This document shows, in pieces, positions 48,550-61,528 of a stretch of DNA of 64,000 nt (position 1 is the stretch's first letter; each line of letters starts with the position of its first letter). Source of the DNA: Macrotrachela quadricornifera (lineage: Eukaryota > Rotifera > Eurotatoria > Philodinida > Philodinidae); assembly GCA_022393335.1 (NCBI GenBank), contig JAJEKB010020399.1:62001-126000 (forward strand). Direction: 5' to 3'. The notes under the pieces are model-generated. The model was not told the origin of the DNA and searched no databases. It worked only from the letters and a program-made list of their open reading frames with translations. A program made the position numbers and the translations under genes.

Positions 48550-48765
48550 ATTTAATTTTGATATGAATGCAGTGGTTGATGAAGACATTTAATTCGAATA
48601 CTTCGACCATTTTTTATTTAACACAGTCATTATCAACGATTTAAATGATTTAGTCTCACTCATTATTCATTTAGATCGTTAATAATGACCGTGTTAAATA
48701 AAAAATGGTCGAAATATTCGAATTAAATGTCTTCATCAACCACTGCATTCATATCAAAATTAAAT
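48550..48765. repeat. short foldback element, about 100-bp arms
   Basis: TTTAATTTTGATATGAATGC at 48550 is mirrored by GCATTCATATCAAAATTAAA ending at about 48765. The arms are nearly perfect and the loop is about 20-40 nt around 48655. The high arm identity suggests a young copy. Confidence 0.85.
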
Positions 48766-49282
48766 AGTCTTACTCATTATTCATTTAGATGTTAATATTG
48801 AATCGTTTGCTGTGCTTTTTCATGCAAACAAATGACGTCAACTTTTCTTCTCTCAAAGATCTGGAGTGTTGAAGAGCAAACAAACAAATTCAACTGAAAT
48901 AATAGTTCTAAAGTTGGACCGAAACTGTCCTGTCCCATGCAGTCAGTAAAGTGAAAACAACGCATTAAAACAATTCGTACATTTTTTTCATTCGATGCGT
49001 TGTGCATAGCTGAAAATGTCCGAAATCGAGCGTTTTAACAGTGATATTTTTCTTACACTTACACCCTGTTATATCAATTTTAGACAAAACGTTTTTTCAC
49101 GTTCTATATGTGAATGCATTAAAACTCGTAAATTCAGACATTTTCGACGATGTGCACCCTGTTTGCATTGAGAGCGTTTCGAATCAGTTTCCAAGTGATC
49201 ACTTTATCGTATTGTTACATATATGTCAATACGAGATATTTCGATTACGTTGCATATAAGTAACAATAATTGAAACTATTAA
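48766..49282. other. intergenic
   Basis: No gene supported; the short frames have no domain or signal. Confidence 0.35.
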
Positions 49283-49858
49283 AGAGTCGCTACAAAGTTA
49301 CGAATTGATATTACAATTATAAGATGAGTATTCAGCAGCAAATAATATAGTTGGAAGAATATGAATTGATCGAAAATCAGAGATTGAAGAATATAGGTAA
49401 CTTATGTAGTTTTACATTCTTTTGAGGGATAAATTTATTACTTTTTAAATGTCAATAATCTAACTATAGCTTTTCAATTAAATTCTTCTATTTTACCTTG
49501 TGCTAGAAACAGTAACAAGAATATTCTAGTAAAGAAATGAAAGTTAGCTCAATAAATATAAAATGGAGAAGAGTCTTAAAGATGGCAGAGCAAACTTTCA
49601 TTTCTTTACTAGAATATTCTTGTTACTGTTTCTAGCACAAGGTAAAATAGAAGAATTTAATTAAAAAACTATAGTTAGATTATTGACATTTAAAAAGTAA
49701 TAAATTTATTCCTCAAAAGAATGTAAAACTACATAAGTTACCTATATTCTTCAATCTCTGATTTTTGTATCAATTCATATTCTTTCGACTATATTATTTG
49801 CTGCTGGATACTCATCTTATAATTGTAATATCAATTTATAAGCTTTGCAGCGGCTCTT
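49283..49858. repeat. foldback element, about 265-bp arms
   Basis: AGAGTCGCTACAAAGTTACG on the left is matched by the inverse of CTTTGCAGCGGCTCT on the right. The inner arm ends (CTAGTAAAGAAATGAAAGTT at about 49530 and its inverse at about 49595) enclose a loop of about 45 bp. Arm identity is high. Non-coding. Confidence 0.88.
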
Positions 49859-52800
49859 GACTAACTAGTTCTAACTACTATCGTAATTTCTGAAAATATT
49901 TTAACATATTCTATAAAGACTCAAATACAGGAATACCATCATGTGAAGGGTATGTTCGAGACCAGTGTAATGCAAGGAATACTCATTTCATTTTTAAATA
50001 TAGTGGAGAGTAATCTAATAATAGCATTCTCTCTTTCCGATTATATATTTTCTAGTTCATGTCTATTTGCATTACCTGGCTCATATATCATTTCAATCAC
50101 AAACACCTATAAGATATCAAAGTGTTCTTACGTAATCAACGGAAAGAAAAGTTAAACTACTTATATTTTTTTACCTACATAAATAAAGTACTTGACTGCT
50201 CACTATAAATATTAGTAATGCACTATGTTTCGATAAAGTCTTGAAAAATTTGTACGACATATTGCATACATTATTTTCAGTGTTCGTAACTCTAATTAAA
50301 TTTCATCGATAAATATATCTGTTTTGAAATGACATATAAGAAGTCATGTGGCAGCGGGTTAATCGAAACAGTGCGAAAAATATGTAAATCTTGGGTAATT
50401 TTCATCGTAACTGATATTTTTTAATTCGGAATAATAGTTTGCAACTCAGGTAATTACTTCGGTATTAATTTTGAATGTGAATATCAATAAATGAGAAATA
50501 AATCTGGCTAAATCATGGAATAAATAGAAATTTATCACAATATGTAAACAATAGAATATTCAAGTAAGGAAGTCTTTAGGAACGTGTGCTTCAAAATAAA
50601 TTACAAAGATTTGTATTGATTCAATGAAGATGAAATGAATAAATGAATGGTTATTCCTCTCTCTCAATGTTCTTGAGACAATGAGACAAGGAAACCGAGA
50701 ATACTGCTATTAGTGGTTAACACTGCCACCAACAGAAATGAATATGTTAAAGAAAATTTAATACTTTAATCATTTATATTTGGTGTGACAAAAAAATCTA
50801 TGATTATTTCTAGTCAGTTTGTGAGAAAATTTCGATTAAAATTTAATTAGTTTTGTTTTATTTCTTACTTTTATAATGCTAGGTGTAATACATGTAAACA
50901 TCAGTCGGTCATTAAGAAATGAAGCTTATATAAGAGTAAAATAATATATAGTTCCTTCAAAGGGGAAAATATATGAATATTTGAAAGCCTGAATACTAGT
51001 GAATATCAGCGAATACCTATGAATACTGAATACTAATGACAGGTATTCAGATGTTTCCCTGTTGGTTCTAGTATATGAAGCTTGCTAATGTTTCTTTATA
51101 ATAAAAGCACTGATACTTTCATTTAATTAAATCATATCAAATCCACACTTCACATTAAAACGGGTCGCTGATATAAATAAGAAAAATGATCAAGTTTTAA
51201 CAAATGATGAATACTCATCATATTTCATATGTGTAAACGCATAAAAATGAATCTATTTTCAGCGTTAAAACGCATGAAACTATCAATTCTGTGTATTAAA
51301 CTCTTTAAAACACGTTGATAGCAGCGTTAGCGCATTTTAACGCTTTGATTTTTTTTTATCAATAATATAACCGGTTATAAAGCATTTTTTCTTCACTTTT
51401 TATCCATAAACGCGTTGAAACACCGTTGCAACCGTTTGTTTGTCTGCATGGGGTTACGTCATATGACAAGATCATTTCTTTCTAGTAAACGACCTTGAAC
51501 ATGAATAAGCATGTGTTGTAACAAAACGCTTGTTAATGTAACAGAATATGCAATAAAGAAATCATGCTCGCTGCATTATCAGGCTAAAAGAAAACACTGA
51601 ATATCTTCAGCATTTGCTCCTTTTTGGCATGTGACTATAGAAGGAAGAAAGAAAATGTGTGTTTGTTCTCATCTAGTTCATGTTGGGAGAGAAAGAAACA
51701 CAGTATCGTAATAGAGATGGGTGCATTTGATGGTATGCTAAAGGACTTCTTTTACTACTGCCGGTAGCTGAGAATTGCAGAAAGCAAGATCAATAAAATG
51801 ATTTTCGTTGCACCTAATACATTCTGTAGAGTTTAGTTTGGATCTTTTATTTTATCATGTATAAACTGATCATAGACATCTATGAAACTCTTCCTTTTGT
51901 CCACTATACACCTCTCTTTTGTCATTTCGTTGAATAGGATTGTGTTACCGAATGTTTCAATTCGATGCATACTCATATATATGATAAATGCGTGAACTTC
52001 TAATAATGATATATTTGATCCTTTGATTAGAATCAAGGGGAAAAGCGGATCCTTTGGGTCCTTATGGATCCTCTTAGATCCTATTGGATTCTGTTGTGTC
52101 TTGACAAGGGGAAAAGGCGGATCCAATAGAATCCATGAGGATCCGATTTTTCTCCCTTGAAGAGATATACATTTCCCAAAATATCCGTCTTTTCTACAAT
52201 ATCTGTGGAAATTGGCCTATACTTTGGGAACTGCATATCTCTTAATGACTAGTTTAAAAAATTCTGAAGTTTTGCGCACAACCTACTCTACTTGGAGGGT
52301 TGATATGGGCAAAGTCTCAGATCAAAATCCGAAAATATGATTTTGCTGGAAATCTAGGATTCTAGAATGAAAGTTTCTTAAAAATTCGATTAATTGAAAC
52401 AAATTGAATTTTTTCTGTTGAAAAGAAAAAGTATTCAATTTGCTAATCTCAATTTGTGCTTTTCAGCACTCGATTAAGTTGATAGATGAATTATAGTGTA
52501 TGTTCTTAATAAAGATAAACGAATTAAAATAATGCAGAGTTAAATTTTTGCCGACGCGTTTCGTGTCATTTTATTAAAATTTGTAACACTCATCAGGGCT
52601 CTGCATTATAAAAAACTTTCTTTGGAAGCATGCATGCAATAATAGATAGAATAACAAATAAAAAATAAAAAAATAAAAAATACTATCCAATTACAGTTAG
52701 AAAAAGTAAAGAAAAACAATGCAACCCAAATTATAATAAAAATGGGATACTAGTTTTCTAGTTTTTTTAATTTTTGATCAATACAAAATCTGTTTAACTT

Positions 52801-53403
52801 GTGTGTTTTTGGTTTGTTACCATATAAGGCATGATATGTTGCTCCATGATATTTCACCGTTCAAATCATGATTTATTTGAACTCATGGCGTTTAACATAA
52901 TCAGTCGTGTAATGTGTTTGCATGGATATTTATCCGATTCCTAATTCTTGCCATATTATTGTACCATTATGACCTTTATCAATACAATAAGTATTGAAAA
53001 ATAATATCATAATCAATATTGAAGAAGCACATTTAATAATATTGTCATTAATAATAAGAGAACACATATAATAATATTTTTCATAATAATAAAAGAATAG
53101 ATAATATTTAATTACAACAATAAACCAAAATATATTGTATTATTAACAAAAAATATATATTTAAAGAATAGATAATATTTATTTATAGCAATAAACCAAA
53201 ATATATTATATTATTAATAAAAATAAGAAGTCACATATAACAATATTGATCATGACAATATTCACCATAAAAATAAGAAATTAAAATTACGCATAAAATA
53301 TCATTTATCATAAGAGTACTTATTATAACATTAATAGCAATAGATATACGTGATCAGTATATTGTAAGCCGATATATATAATAAAATATAGTACATTATA
53401 AGA
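49859..53403. other. AT-rich intergenic DNA
   Basis: About 3.5 kb without a supportable gene. The segment 52030-52140 contains inverted and direct GGATCC/GGATTCTATTGG words like those inside the 45683-46585 element. The stretch 53000-53400 is almost pure A/T with TAATAATA repeats. Confidence 0.4.
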
Positions 53404-53890
53404 ACAAGTAACGCTCGTCTGAAGACTCGCTTAGCTCTTTCTCGTAGTAATCGCGTTTCTAAACTACCGTCAAGCTATTCATTTATAAAATTAAAAAAAT
53501 CAAAGCCAGATTCAAGTTCCTCGACCTCAACTGCCTTTGACCAAACTTCATAAAAAACAAATGCTTTTTGTTAAAAATTTGTTGTTTGTTTAAAAAATTG
53601 ATCTTCAAAAATTTTTATCCAACTGACTTCAGATTTAGATTCCTCGTCCTCGATTACCGTTTGTTCAACCCTTTTAAAAAAAGTTTTTCGCAAGAAAAGT
53701 GATTCTTTGCGTAAAAAGACGGATCCGAAAAAATTTCGAAACGCTATCGTCAGATTTGAGTTCCTCGGTCAGGATTACCCTTTGGTTAAGCTTTATAGAA
53801 AATATTAATAGAATGTTTTTGTGACCCTGCGGACACACAAGCAATCAATTTATGTTTATCGGACTCTTCTCTACGAGAAAGAGAATATTC
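53404..53890 (-). repeat. dispersed repeat, copy 2 (inverse of 2625-3115)
   Basis: Its reverse complement matches 2625-3115 end to end, including the GTCCGCAGGGTCA word, the three internal subunits of about 126 bp, and both CTCGTAGA-type ends. The copies differ by many substitutions, so both insertions are old. Confidence 0.7.
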
Positions 53891-54260
53891 TAACAAAAGA
53901 GTTGATGTTCCTACCACAACTTAAGGACCTCTATAGAATGGTCAAAGATGTTTTTCGATAACATATTCCATTCTCGAGAAAACTAAATAATACCTATAAC
54001 AATAATTAGTGGGATATGTGGCCATCTGAGATTTTCTGTATTTTTGGAGCGAAATTCTTCAGAAAGATGTTCCAAAAGTGATTCTGTTTTTTCTAACTAG
54101 ATATGAACGAGCTCTATCGAATGGCAAAAGCCGTTTGCTTATACCATCTTCCATTCTCGAGAAATCTGCATAATACCCATAACCATAATTACTAAGGCTT
54201 AAGGTTACATCAGATTTTTTGTATTATTTGAGCGAATTGATGCAGAAGGATGTTTTAATA
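53891..54260. other. repeat-like intergenic DNA
   Basis: Two diverged direct copies of a block of about 120 bp (TTCCATTCTCGAGAAA with ATACCnATAAC) lie at about 53940-54070 and 54110-54240. No gene. Confidence 0.45.
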
Positions 54261-54927
54261 CTGATAAGAGAAGTTCCCAAAGTGATGACGCGAGTTGAAG
54301 GCTGATATTATGTATATTTGCTATACTATCTGTTCTGATGTTAACTATGAAACATTTATCTGCTGAGGCCTGTTCACTGAGAATCTATAGTCAAAACATT
54401 TTCTCACCATATAATAAGGTGTCAGTAATACAAAATTATCTCATCTCTTTTTTTTAAACATGTACTTCTAAATTTAGTTTTTAACGCTCATCACGAACAT
54501 CTTGTTATTTTTTCAATTTTACAAAGTCTTCGTGGAGAAAAATGTAAAATACTGAAAGAATGTCAAAAATTGCAATAAATGCTTACTTTTCTAAATGAAC
54601 ATGTAGTATGTGATAAAGCTATAGAAAAAGTTTCTGAATTCAATTTTATAGAAAGAATTTAAAAATCATATTGATAAAAACGAAAAGTAAAATGGTGATG
54701 AAGTGAATATTGTTTTTCTATAAGTAAGCATTTTTTGACACTTTCCCAGTATTTTGCATTACTGGTTATCTTATCATATGATAAGAAAATGTTTTGACTA
54801 TAGATTCTCAGTGAACAGGCCTCAGCAGATAAATGTTTCATAGTTGACATCAGGACACTTAGTGTACCAAATCCACATAACATCAGCCTTCAACTCGGGT
54901 CATCACTTGGGGATCTTCTCTTGTCAG
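54261..54927. repeat. foldback element, arms about 170 bp
   Basis: CTGATAAGAGAAGTTCCC at 54261 pairs with GGGGATCTTCTCTTGTCAG ending at 54927. The arms carry CAACTCGnGTCATCACTT and CTCAGTGAACAGGCCTCAGC in opposite orientations and flank about 330 bp of AT-rich DNA. The short frame on the minus strand inside it is a by-product. Confidence 0.8.
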
Positions 54928-55568
54928 TGGCAGATTCTTTGTTGATGGAAGTGGTTTACAAAATTTCAATCTAATATACATATCAATAATATTTTTACAA
55001 ACATATTCTTTCAAGAAACTGGAACAATAATATAGTTTGACTTTTTATTCTGATTGAATCTGAAGATAGATGCATTTTGGAAAAGAAGACTAACATTTAT
55101 AGACGCTAATATTGTAAACATACACTCATTAATGTTTGTATGTACATGAATCAATTAAAAGAGCTTCTTAGCAACTTTCATTCTAACTAAGAGTTTCATC
55201 TAATTCAGTGTGTGTCGAGACGAGTTCTGGTTATTAATGAACTTCCAATGACTGATATTTTTAGAAAAATAAGGTGAATATAAGTGAGTATTTATTGAAA
55301 AATGAGAAACACGACAAAAATCTTGAGAAACCAATAGAGATTAATTATAAAAGAAACAAGAGGTACATACCATTATAAAAAATTCATCCTATCTGAGATA
55401 TTCGTAATTACTCTTAGAAATTACGTCGTCGTACAAACATTTGCAAAAAAATCTCGGAAACTTTCTTGCACGTACATCTTGTATACAAGTGCTCTTCAAA
55501 TTCCTTTATAATGTGGTAGATAGCTCACCAAAAGTACTATCCAACAGTATAATATCATATTCTTTCGG
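54928..55568. other. intergenic
   Basis: No gene supported. It could hold upstream exons for the frame at 55569-55877, but none was recognised. Confidence 0.3.
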
Positions 55569-55877
55569 TTGACTTATAAGAATCCTTTCTTAGACAAAAT
55601 ACTTGACCATTTTCAGTGGACAATAGCTCGTATTCGAGAACAGTTAACAGAAAATATTCCAAGTGTGATTGGTGCTATCAGTATTAAAGACGTTTTTGAA
55701 CTAGATAAAACCTTTTTCTCTACATCATCTGATGAAGAACGGCTAGAAAGAGTAAAGAAATCAGTTACAGAAATGGAATCAAACAATTATTATTGGGATA
55801 GTGACGACAGTCCTGATTCTCAATTGAAGAAAAGAAATATTCTTGAAAGCATAATAGAGTGGTTTGAGGAAAAATGA
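55569..55877 (+). CDS. possible terminal exon of an unknown acidic protein
   Basis: The open frame encodes about 102 residues: charged, helical-looking sequence (FSTSSDEERLERVKKSVTEM, SNNYYWDSDDSPD, ESIIEWFEEK) with protein-like composition. It has no ATG near its start; the frame extends upstream to an AG at about 55528 that could be a splice acceptor, so it may be a last exon. It has no recognised family. It may equally be a remnant or a chance frame. An AATAAA lies about 170 nt downstream, near 56053. Confidence 0.3.
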   Translation: MTYKNPFLDKILDHFQWTIARIREQLTENIPSVIGAISIKDVFELDKTFFSTSSDEERLERVKKSVTEMESNNYYWDSDDSPDSQLKKRNILESIIEWFEEK

Positions 55878-56579
55878 CTTTGACCTGATAAACAAGAAAG
55901 TATCATTGTTAACCAATAGAAAATAGTTTGAAAAGAATTATTGGAGGAGAATGTATTGCAATACTATGCTGGTATTTCATAAGAAAGTTGAATAATCTTG
56001 AGATTTTATAATTTTAATTTTAAAGATAATATAGTTGTATGTAGTTTTATATGAATAAATTTTATTTTATTAGTTGTTTAATTGTCTGAGAGAATGGAAA
56101 TTTTCGATCTTGTACGATCATATAGAATTAGTACTTACAATTTGAGTAATTTTAATATAAGTATAAATGGTATTGGATTTGAATTTCATTGGTAACAAAT
56201 CCATGACAATTACCAACAACTTTCAAATAAAGTATTAAAATCAGTTATTAACGTCAACTGGTAATGATGTATAGTTTATATTCATTTTAACTTTTCATCT
56301 AGTCTTTTTTTCTAAGATCTAAGATAATGTCTTGATAATATGTTGAAAATGTTCGTATAAGATCGAAAATTCCCATTCTCTCAAAAATAAAATTAACAAA
56401 ATAAAATTGTGCTGGTGTTTAACTACCAAATTTATTTTTCAAAACATTTTTTTGAAGCTGATGTATTTTGTTTGTAGAACGTAAGAGGCAAAGTGCAGGT
56501 TAGGTGCCGACAGCACCTCTCGGCACCTGAACGTGCTGAGATGTTCATACATATTTGGAACTAGACTGGAAATTAAAGC
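55878..56579. other. intergenic
   Basis: AT-rich, apart from a short GC-richer CGGCACCT repeat pair near 56500-56530. No gene. Confidence 0.35.
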
Positions 56580-56904
56580 GATAGCTATGAGTGAGAATCA
56601 TACTATTTCAATTTGATTTTTTTAAATAAAAGCTTTACAAAACTTGGCTAAAGACTTTCGAAGTCGAGAAATTCGAGTCTCTAATTAGCTTTTCGAAATT
56701 GTTGAGTTCAATTTTTTCGTATATAGGAGGTCTATTTCAAGAAAGAAGCTGAACATTATGATACGTGGTTAAATTGCAGGAAATTGGCTTACTTCACCGA
56801 AAGACTAATTAGAGATCCGAATTCCTCGACTCCAAAAACCATTAGTCAAGCTTTATAAAAAAAAAAATCAAATTGAAATAGTACGATTCTCACTCATAGC
56901 TATC
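56580..56904. repeat. MITE-like inverted repeat element
   Basis: GATAGCTATGAGTGAGAATC at 56580 is mirrored by the inverse ending at 56904. The arms of about 110-130 bp include ATTTCAATTTGATTTTTTT and a CGAnGTCGAGnAATTCG core related to the 2625-3115 family. Non-coding. Confidence 0.8.
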
Positions 56905-57303
56905 ATCTTACTTTTCAGTCTAATGTCAAATTCGAAAAGTAACACTATTCTCTTTAAAACATTAGCTTTGGTTCGAACGCGTTGAGAAAGTTATGTCCAG
57001 CTCATCCTGGACGCCGCCACAACATTTATTAATTAATATTTATTTTTCTTTTTAATTTATTCTTATTTTTTAGAATAATTCAATCCAATGTAATATTCTC
57101 ACTGTAAAATAGAGCTTTGACACGAGATTTGGCGATTTTTATTATTATTCTCGCTTGAATTATTTTTTATATTGTGAGTTACATTTAACATAAAAAAAGC
57201 GAAAATTATATGAATATTGAAACTATGAATTCCATTCTTTTTCTATATTATGAGGAGAAAAATTTGACGAATGTTTTTTTTTATAATAAAAGCAAAAATA
57301 AGT

Positions 57304-60300
57304 TTATAAATTTTTCTGAATATCTTTGAGTAGACTTTCAAGTTTTTTGCTATCTTTACCAAGAAGATCGATCAGACGTTTACGTGCTTTTTGTACAATA
57401 CCATACCATATTGATGAAAACGCAGCAAATCGTGTTTCAAGTACGACAATGACAATGGCCGAGACAAGCACTTCACTATTTGTCAACTGTTGAAAGTCAC
57501 TCAGCGATTTACCAGTCAAATTTTCAATGCTTTTTGAATCCAAATCCCAGGAGCCATCAAATTTTTGTTTGTTGATCAAATGACGAACAATATCTTGATT
57601 GTCTGTCGGCCATACATCTTCCTTTGCTTTTTGATTGATGACACTCGACGATTCCCGAAAGTCTTTTGATTCATCTGTATCATCATCATGGCTAGACGAT
57701 TATGCTTTCAAGCAGACAATCGTCCGATTATGCTTTTTGAACCTTTTAGATTGCGAAGCTACGCTGCAAGATGTGATTGATGAAGCAATCGCCGTCATCA
57801 TTTGGGGCATTGCCGCACAGCAGTGCGTCGAACTTGCAGTTGTAGCGAAAGACTGTGCAAAATGTACTCCTAAATGTTGATCATCTGCGGATATTTGAAT
57901 AGGCACCTCACGCAAAACCATATCAGCATTGCTAGCATTCAATCGTTTCTCAACACCGACAAAAGCTGTATGAGGGCTGAGAATATTATATTTGAGTGAC
58001 AAATCAATAATGCGTTTCTGTATAGTTTCTTTCGTTGTTGCATTTTCATCTTTTGATACAACTGGTTGTTGAAATCGAGTTTGTAGTGAGCCCTTATTGC
58101 TTTTATTGGTTGACGGTGACAATTTTGAATGTTGTAGTTCAAGAATAAGTGCTTTAGCAGCCAGTCGAGCGATTGTCGCATTGTTACTCATACTGGGTAC
58201 TTGAGTGATATTTGCTTCACCTAATCGATGTTGTTCTGTCTTTAATTCGACACTAGAATTATGGTTGAATTCATAAGACTTATCTTCAATGAGAGCATAG
58301 ACGATAAGTCGATCGTTAACATAAACAGGTGGTGTGTTTGTTGGCACACTGATTAATGCTGTCGTGCCTAAATTCCACTTGAGTTGCACATTTGTAATAC
58401 AAGGCTGTAAGGCCTTTTGTAATTGTTCACCGACATGTACATCGGCACTAGTATTTGGTGGAATGAAAACAAAACGTCCATTTGTCGCTCGAGCTAAGCC
58501 TTTCACAAGCGAACGACTAGGAGAATGACCCAAACCAAAAGAGAAAATGCGAGAAGACGTAGCCATTGAACGACAAAGATCGAGGACTTGATCGACATTG
58601 GAAATTTCACCATCGGTAAGTAGAAAAATTTGACGTGCACGACCATCAGCTGGAGGATTTTCTTCAAGCCATTGAAGAGGACTCAACTGGAAGAGGACAA
58701 TCATTGTGATAAATAAATAAATAAAAATTGAAAAAAGAAAGTATACTTACCAGTTCAGTACCACCCAAATCGGCCTTCATTCTGTTAATTAATCCTTCAG
58801 CTTTTTCAGCATTCTTCTCATCATAGATATTAGTAATGTCGTTAAACAAAGTCTGATGAGTAGAGCCGAATCGAACAATATTGAATTGACAATTGACTGG
58901 AAGACTTTTGAGAAAGAGTAATATGGCTTGACGAGCCAGACCAATTTTTCCTTCATCTTCCATTGATCCACTGCAATCAACAATAAAAATAAATTCATTC
59001 ATAGTTTCAACATTATTCACAGCTTTTTGACAATCTTCTTCACTCGGTGTAAATGAAGCCATTACTGCACCAGATTCAATAGCAACAATCGTGTTCAATC
59101 GACTCTTACTTAGCTCGATATCAACAAGAATATCACGATCCAAATGAGTATTCTCTTGAGCAAACGTAATCACATAAGTATCTTGATTGCCAAGATTGAC
59201 ATGAATTGGATGAGATACTGAACTAACACGAGTGATTCCTACTTTTTCAATCTGCCATTGAAATCCAATAGTGTATGGACTTTTTTGAACATATTTGGAG
59301 GTAGTACCAGCTGGAGAGCTGATATCACCCTGATCAGGATTGTAGCGAGGTGCAATAGTTATTGGAACAACAAACCGAATTTTAGTACCGTTTTCAACCA
59401 GATCCAATTCAGAGACATACGAAATAGTAATTTCACGTTCTTTGCCAGGTGGAAGAGCACCAACATTGATAATGAAATTATCTTGCGATTTTTCATCTTG
59501 TTCATGTAAATAAGCTCAATCCCAGTCAAACGTGAGAGACAGAGAAACGCGTGTACCTGCAAAAAATTTCTTAAAACCTGCACCGACATGCAAAATATTT
59601 TTTAATCACCATAGGCCACGCATTATCATGCAAGTTATATGAAATATTTTTACTTTTTGCATGTAAATACAAAACATAAATACATGCGTGGAGTTGCGTT
59701 TTGTATGTACATGCACAGAAGCACAAATTTTGAAATTTTTTAATAAAATATGCGAGATTGTGCATGAAATCCACTCATGCAGATACTCGCATGCGCTTCG
59801 CTCGCATGTTCATATAAAACATATGTCTTGCATGAAAATGCTAAAACATTATCTGCGTGTACTTGCAAAATAGAGAAACATTCTTTAAATTCTTTATGTT
59901 AACGCAAAAGAAGTGTATTTATGAAAGCTAATACTGAATCGATGCTGCGTTGACATGCGAAGTTTTCTGACTTTATACTCTACATGCCCCTTCTTGCAAG
60001 AATTTGGTTTTTTTAACGAAGCATATCTATCTATTTTCCATAAAAGTTGGCACGATTTTCTTATTGCTATATTTTGTTTACTTAAAAAACTTTTTTAATC
60101 TTTAAAATTCTTTATTACTGTTAGAGTGAAGTGTGAAAGAAATAATATTAGGCTTTTTTGATTGATTAATTATAATGGTTAAACTCATTTTTCTAAATTT
60201 GAAATCAATTGATTTCAAATTTAAAAAATCAAAAAAATTAAAAATATTTATTTCAGGTGTTTTATCCGTGAATTGATGTTTTGAACAACAGAGACTAAAA

Positions 60301-61112
60301 ATTTGATGAGATACTTTTTATTTTTCGGATATTTTTGGTTAAATTAATTTCTTTCTGATTAAACTGATTTTTTTGATTTACGATTAATTCTAATCATAAA
60401 AAATCTATTTTTTCCTCTTAGCTAGATTTTATGCACATGTATATATATAGTAGTTATCGGATGATCATTATAAACTCAATTTTGATTATATCTCCTAATG
60501 TAAGTAAATGGTCGAATGGTACAACAGCTCGTCTTATAAAATAAAGTAGGTATGTTCGAATCTTATCTCTGGAAAAAAACTTATGCGTGTTCATGCATGT
60601 TCATAACATGTACTTCATTTTTGGATCATTATAATATTGTCATGCGTGACCTCGCAAGGGAAAATAGAAAGCGTGTACATGCACAAATTTCCATGCATGC
60701 ACTCGCGAATATAGTAAACTGTGTGACGCGTCTACACGCATGCTATATCATAATGATGCATGCGTGTACACGTAACGATAATACTGCATTTACATGCGTT
60801 TTTCAGACTTTTATGTCTGACTGGGATGACCTTGTTCGAGTGCTTCAGTATATTCTTCTCTTTCAATTGAGCAATAATTTCACGATCATCGATACATGCC
60901 ACAAATGCATATATAGCTGCTTGTTCTTCAATAGGAAAATAGTAGACTGCTTCGATTGAAGTTTTTTCATCGTTTCGAAATATTTGCGTAATCTTTACAT
61001 CGGCAGCAAATGATCGAATAGTACCTTCAATATTCACTCTTTTCAGAGGCACGTACTATTGGTCTTCCAAATGTTTAATAGCTACTTGTGAGTCTTGTTT
61101 GATTCGAAGCAT
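57304..61112 (-). pseudogene. VIT-VWA protein (VWA5A / inter-alpha-trypsin-inhibitor heavy-chain-like), disrupted
   Basis: Exon parts: 60826-61112 (VIT, VPLKRVNIEGTIRSFAADV), 58751-59520 (rest of VIT and the start of VWA), 57743-58686 and 57304-57691. The introns at 58687-58750 (64 nt) and 57692-57742 (51 nt, phase 2, removing a TAA) look normal. The VWA metal site is intact in sequence: FIVDCSGSMED, the LGGTEL Thr, and FLLTDGEI. The C-terminal KQKFDGSWDLD motif is typical of VWA5A-like proteins. Breaks: TAG at 61056-61058 near the N terminus; a frameshift near 60855-60862 (IAQLKEK then REEYTEALEQGH in another frame); a 1305-bp transposon between GH and AYL; and TGA at 59516-59518. VWA5A-like proteins are intracellular or vault-associated and bind partners through VWA. 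This copy is inactive. Confidence 0.85.
59521..60825. mobile_element. 1.3-kb non-autonomous DNA transposon inserted in the VIT-VWA gene
   Basis: The ends are inverted: CCCAGTCAAACGTGAGAGAC on the left and CCCAGTCAGACATAAAAGTC on the right, and the similarity runs about 40 bp inwards (GAAACGCGTGTACCTGCA). AT flanks both ends, suggesting a 2-bp target duplication. Both flanks are parts of the same VIT domain, which proves the insertion. Sub-terminal regions are dense in ATGCATGC/ACATGCGTG words. A tRNA-like segment with A-box- and B-box-like motifs lies at about 60507-60575. There is no transposase; the superfamily is unknown. Confidence 0.8.
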
Positions 61113-61528
61113 GTTTAAAAAAATGTGTGCTTTGTACGTTTACCAATTCTCTTTATATATCGTATATTTTTCTTCCACCTATGAAACAGACATACGTCAA
61201 GAATATGATTGAGTAAATATATATTGCGTATGAGGAAATAAAACGTGAAGAACGAAAAGAAATTACAGAAATAAGCAAGAAAAGATTCAAGCGAGCATGA
61301 ATGCTGAGTTATTGAGAGAAAGAGAGAGTCTGATGTGATAAAGTTTGATAATTGCACAACATCAAGAAGGTCATGACGAACACACATGCACCATTTCTTA
61401 TGTATATTCTAATGATTCTCTATCAAACGTATCAGTCATCAATGCTCTTTCTATCTATATGTAAGAAAGTAATCCTATAGTTGGAAGGAAAAAAATCAGC
61501 AGTATTGTGTTACAATGCATGGTGTTTC
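61113..61528. other. intergenic
   Basis: No gene supported between the VIT-VWA remnant and the small secreted protein. Confidence 0.4.

Noticed and set aside
57700..57702. In-frame TAA in the VIT-VWA C-terminal region as a further nonsense mutation
   Set aside because: A 51-nt GT-AG intron (57692-57742) with matching phase 2 removes it, in line with intron sizes in the window; the donor is weak but the frame fits.
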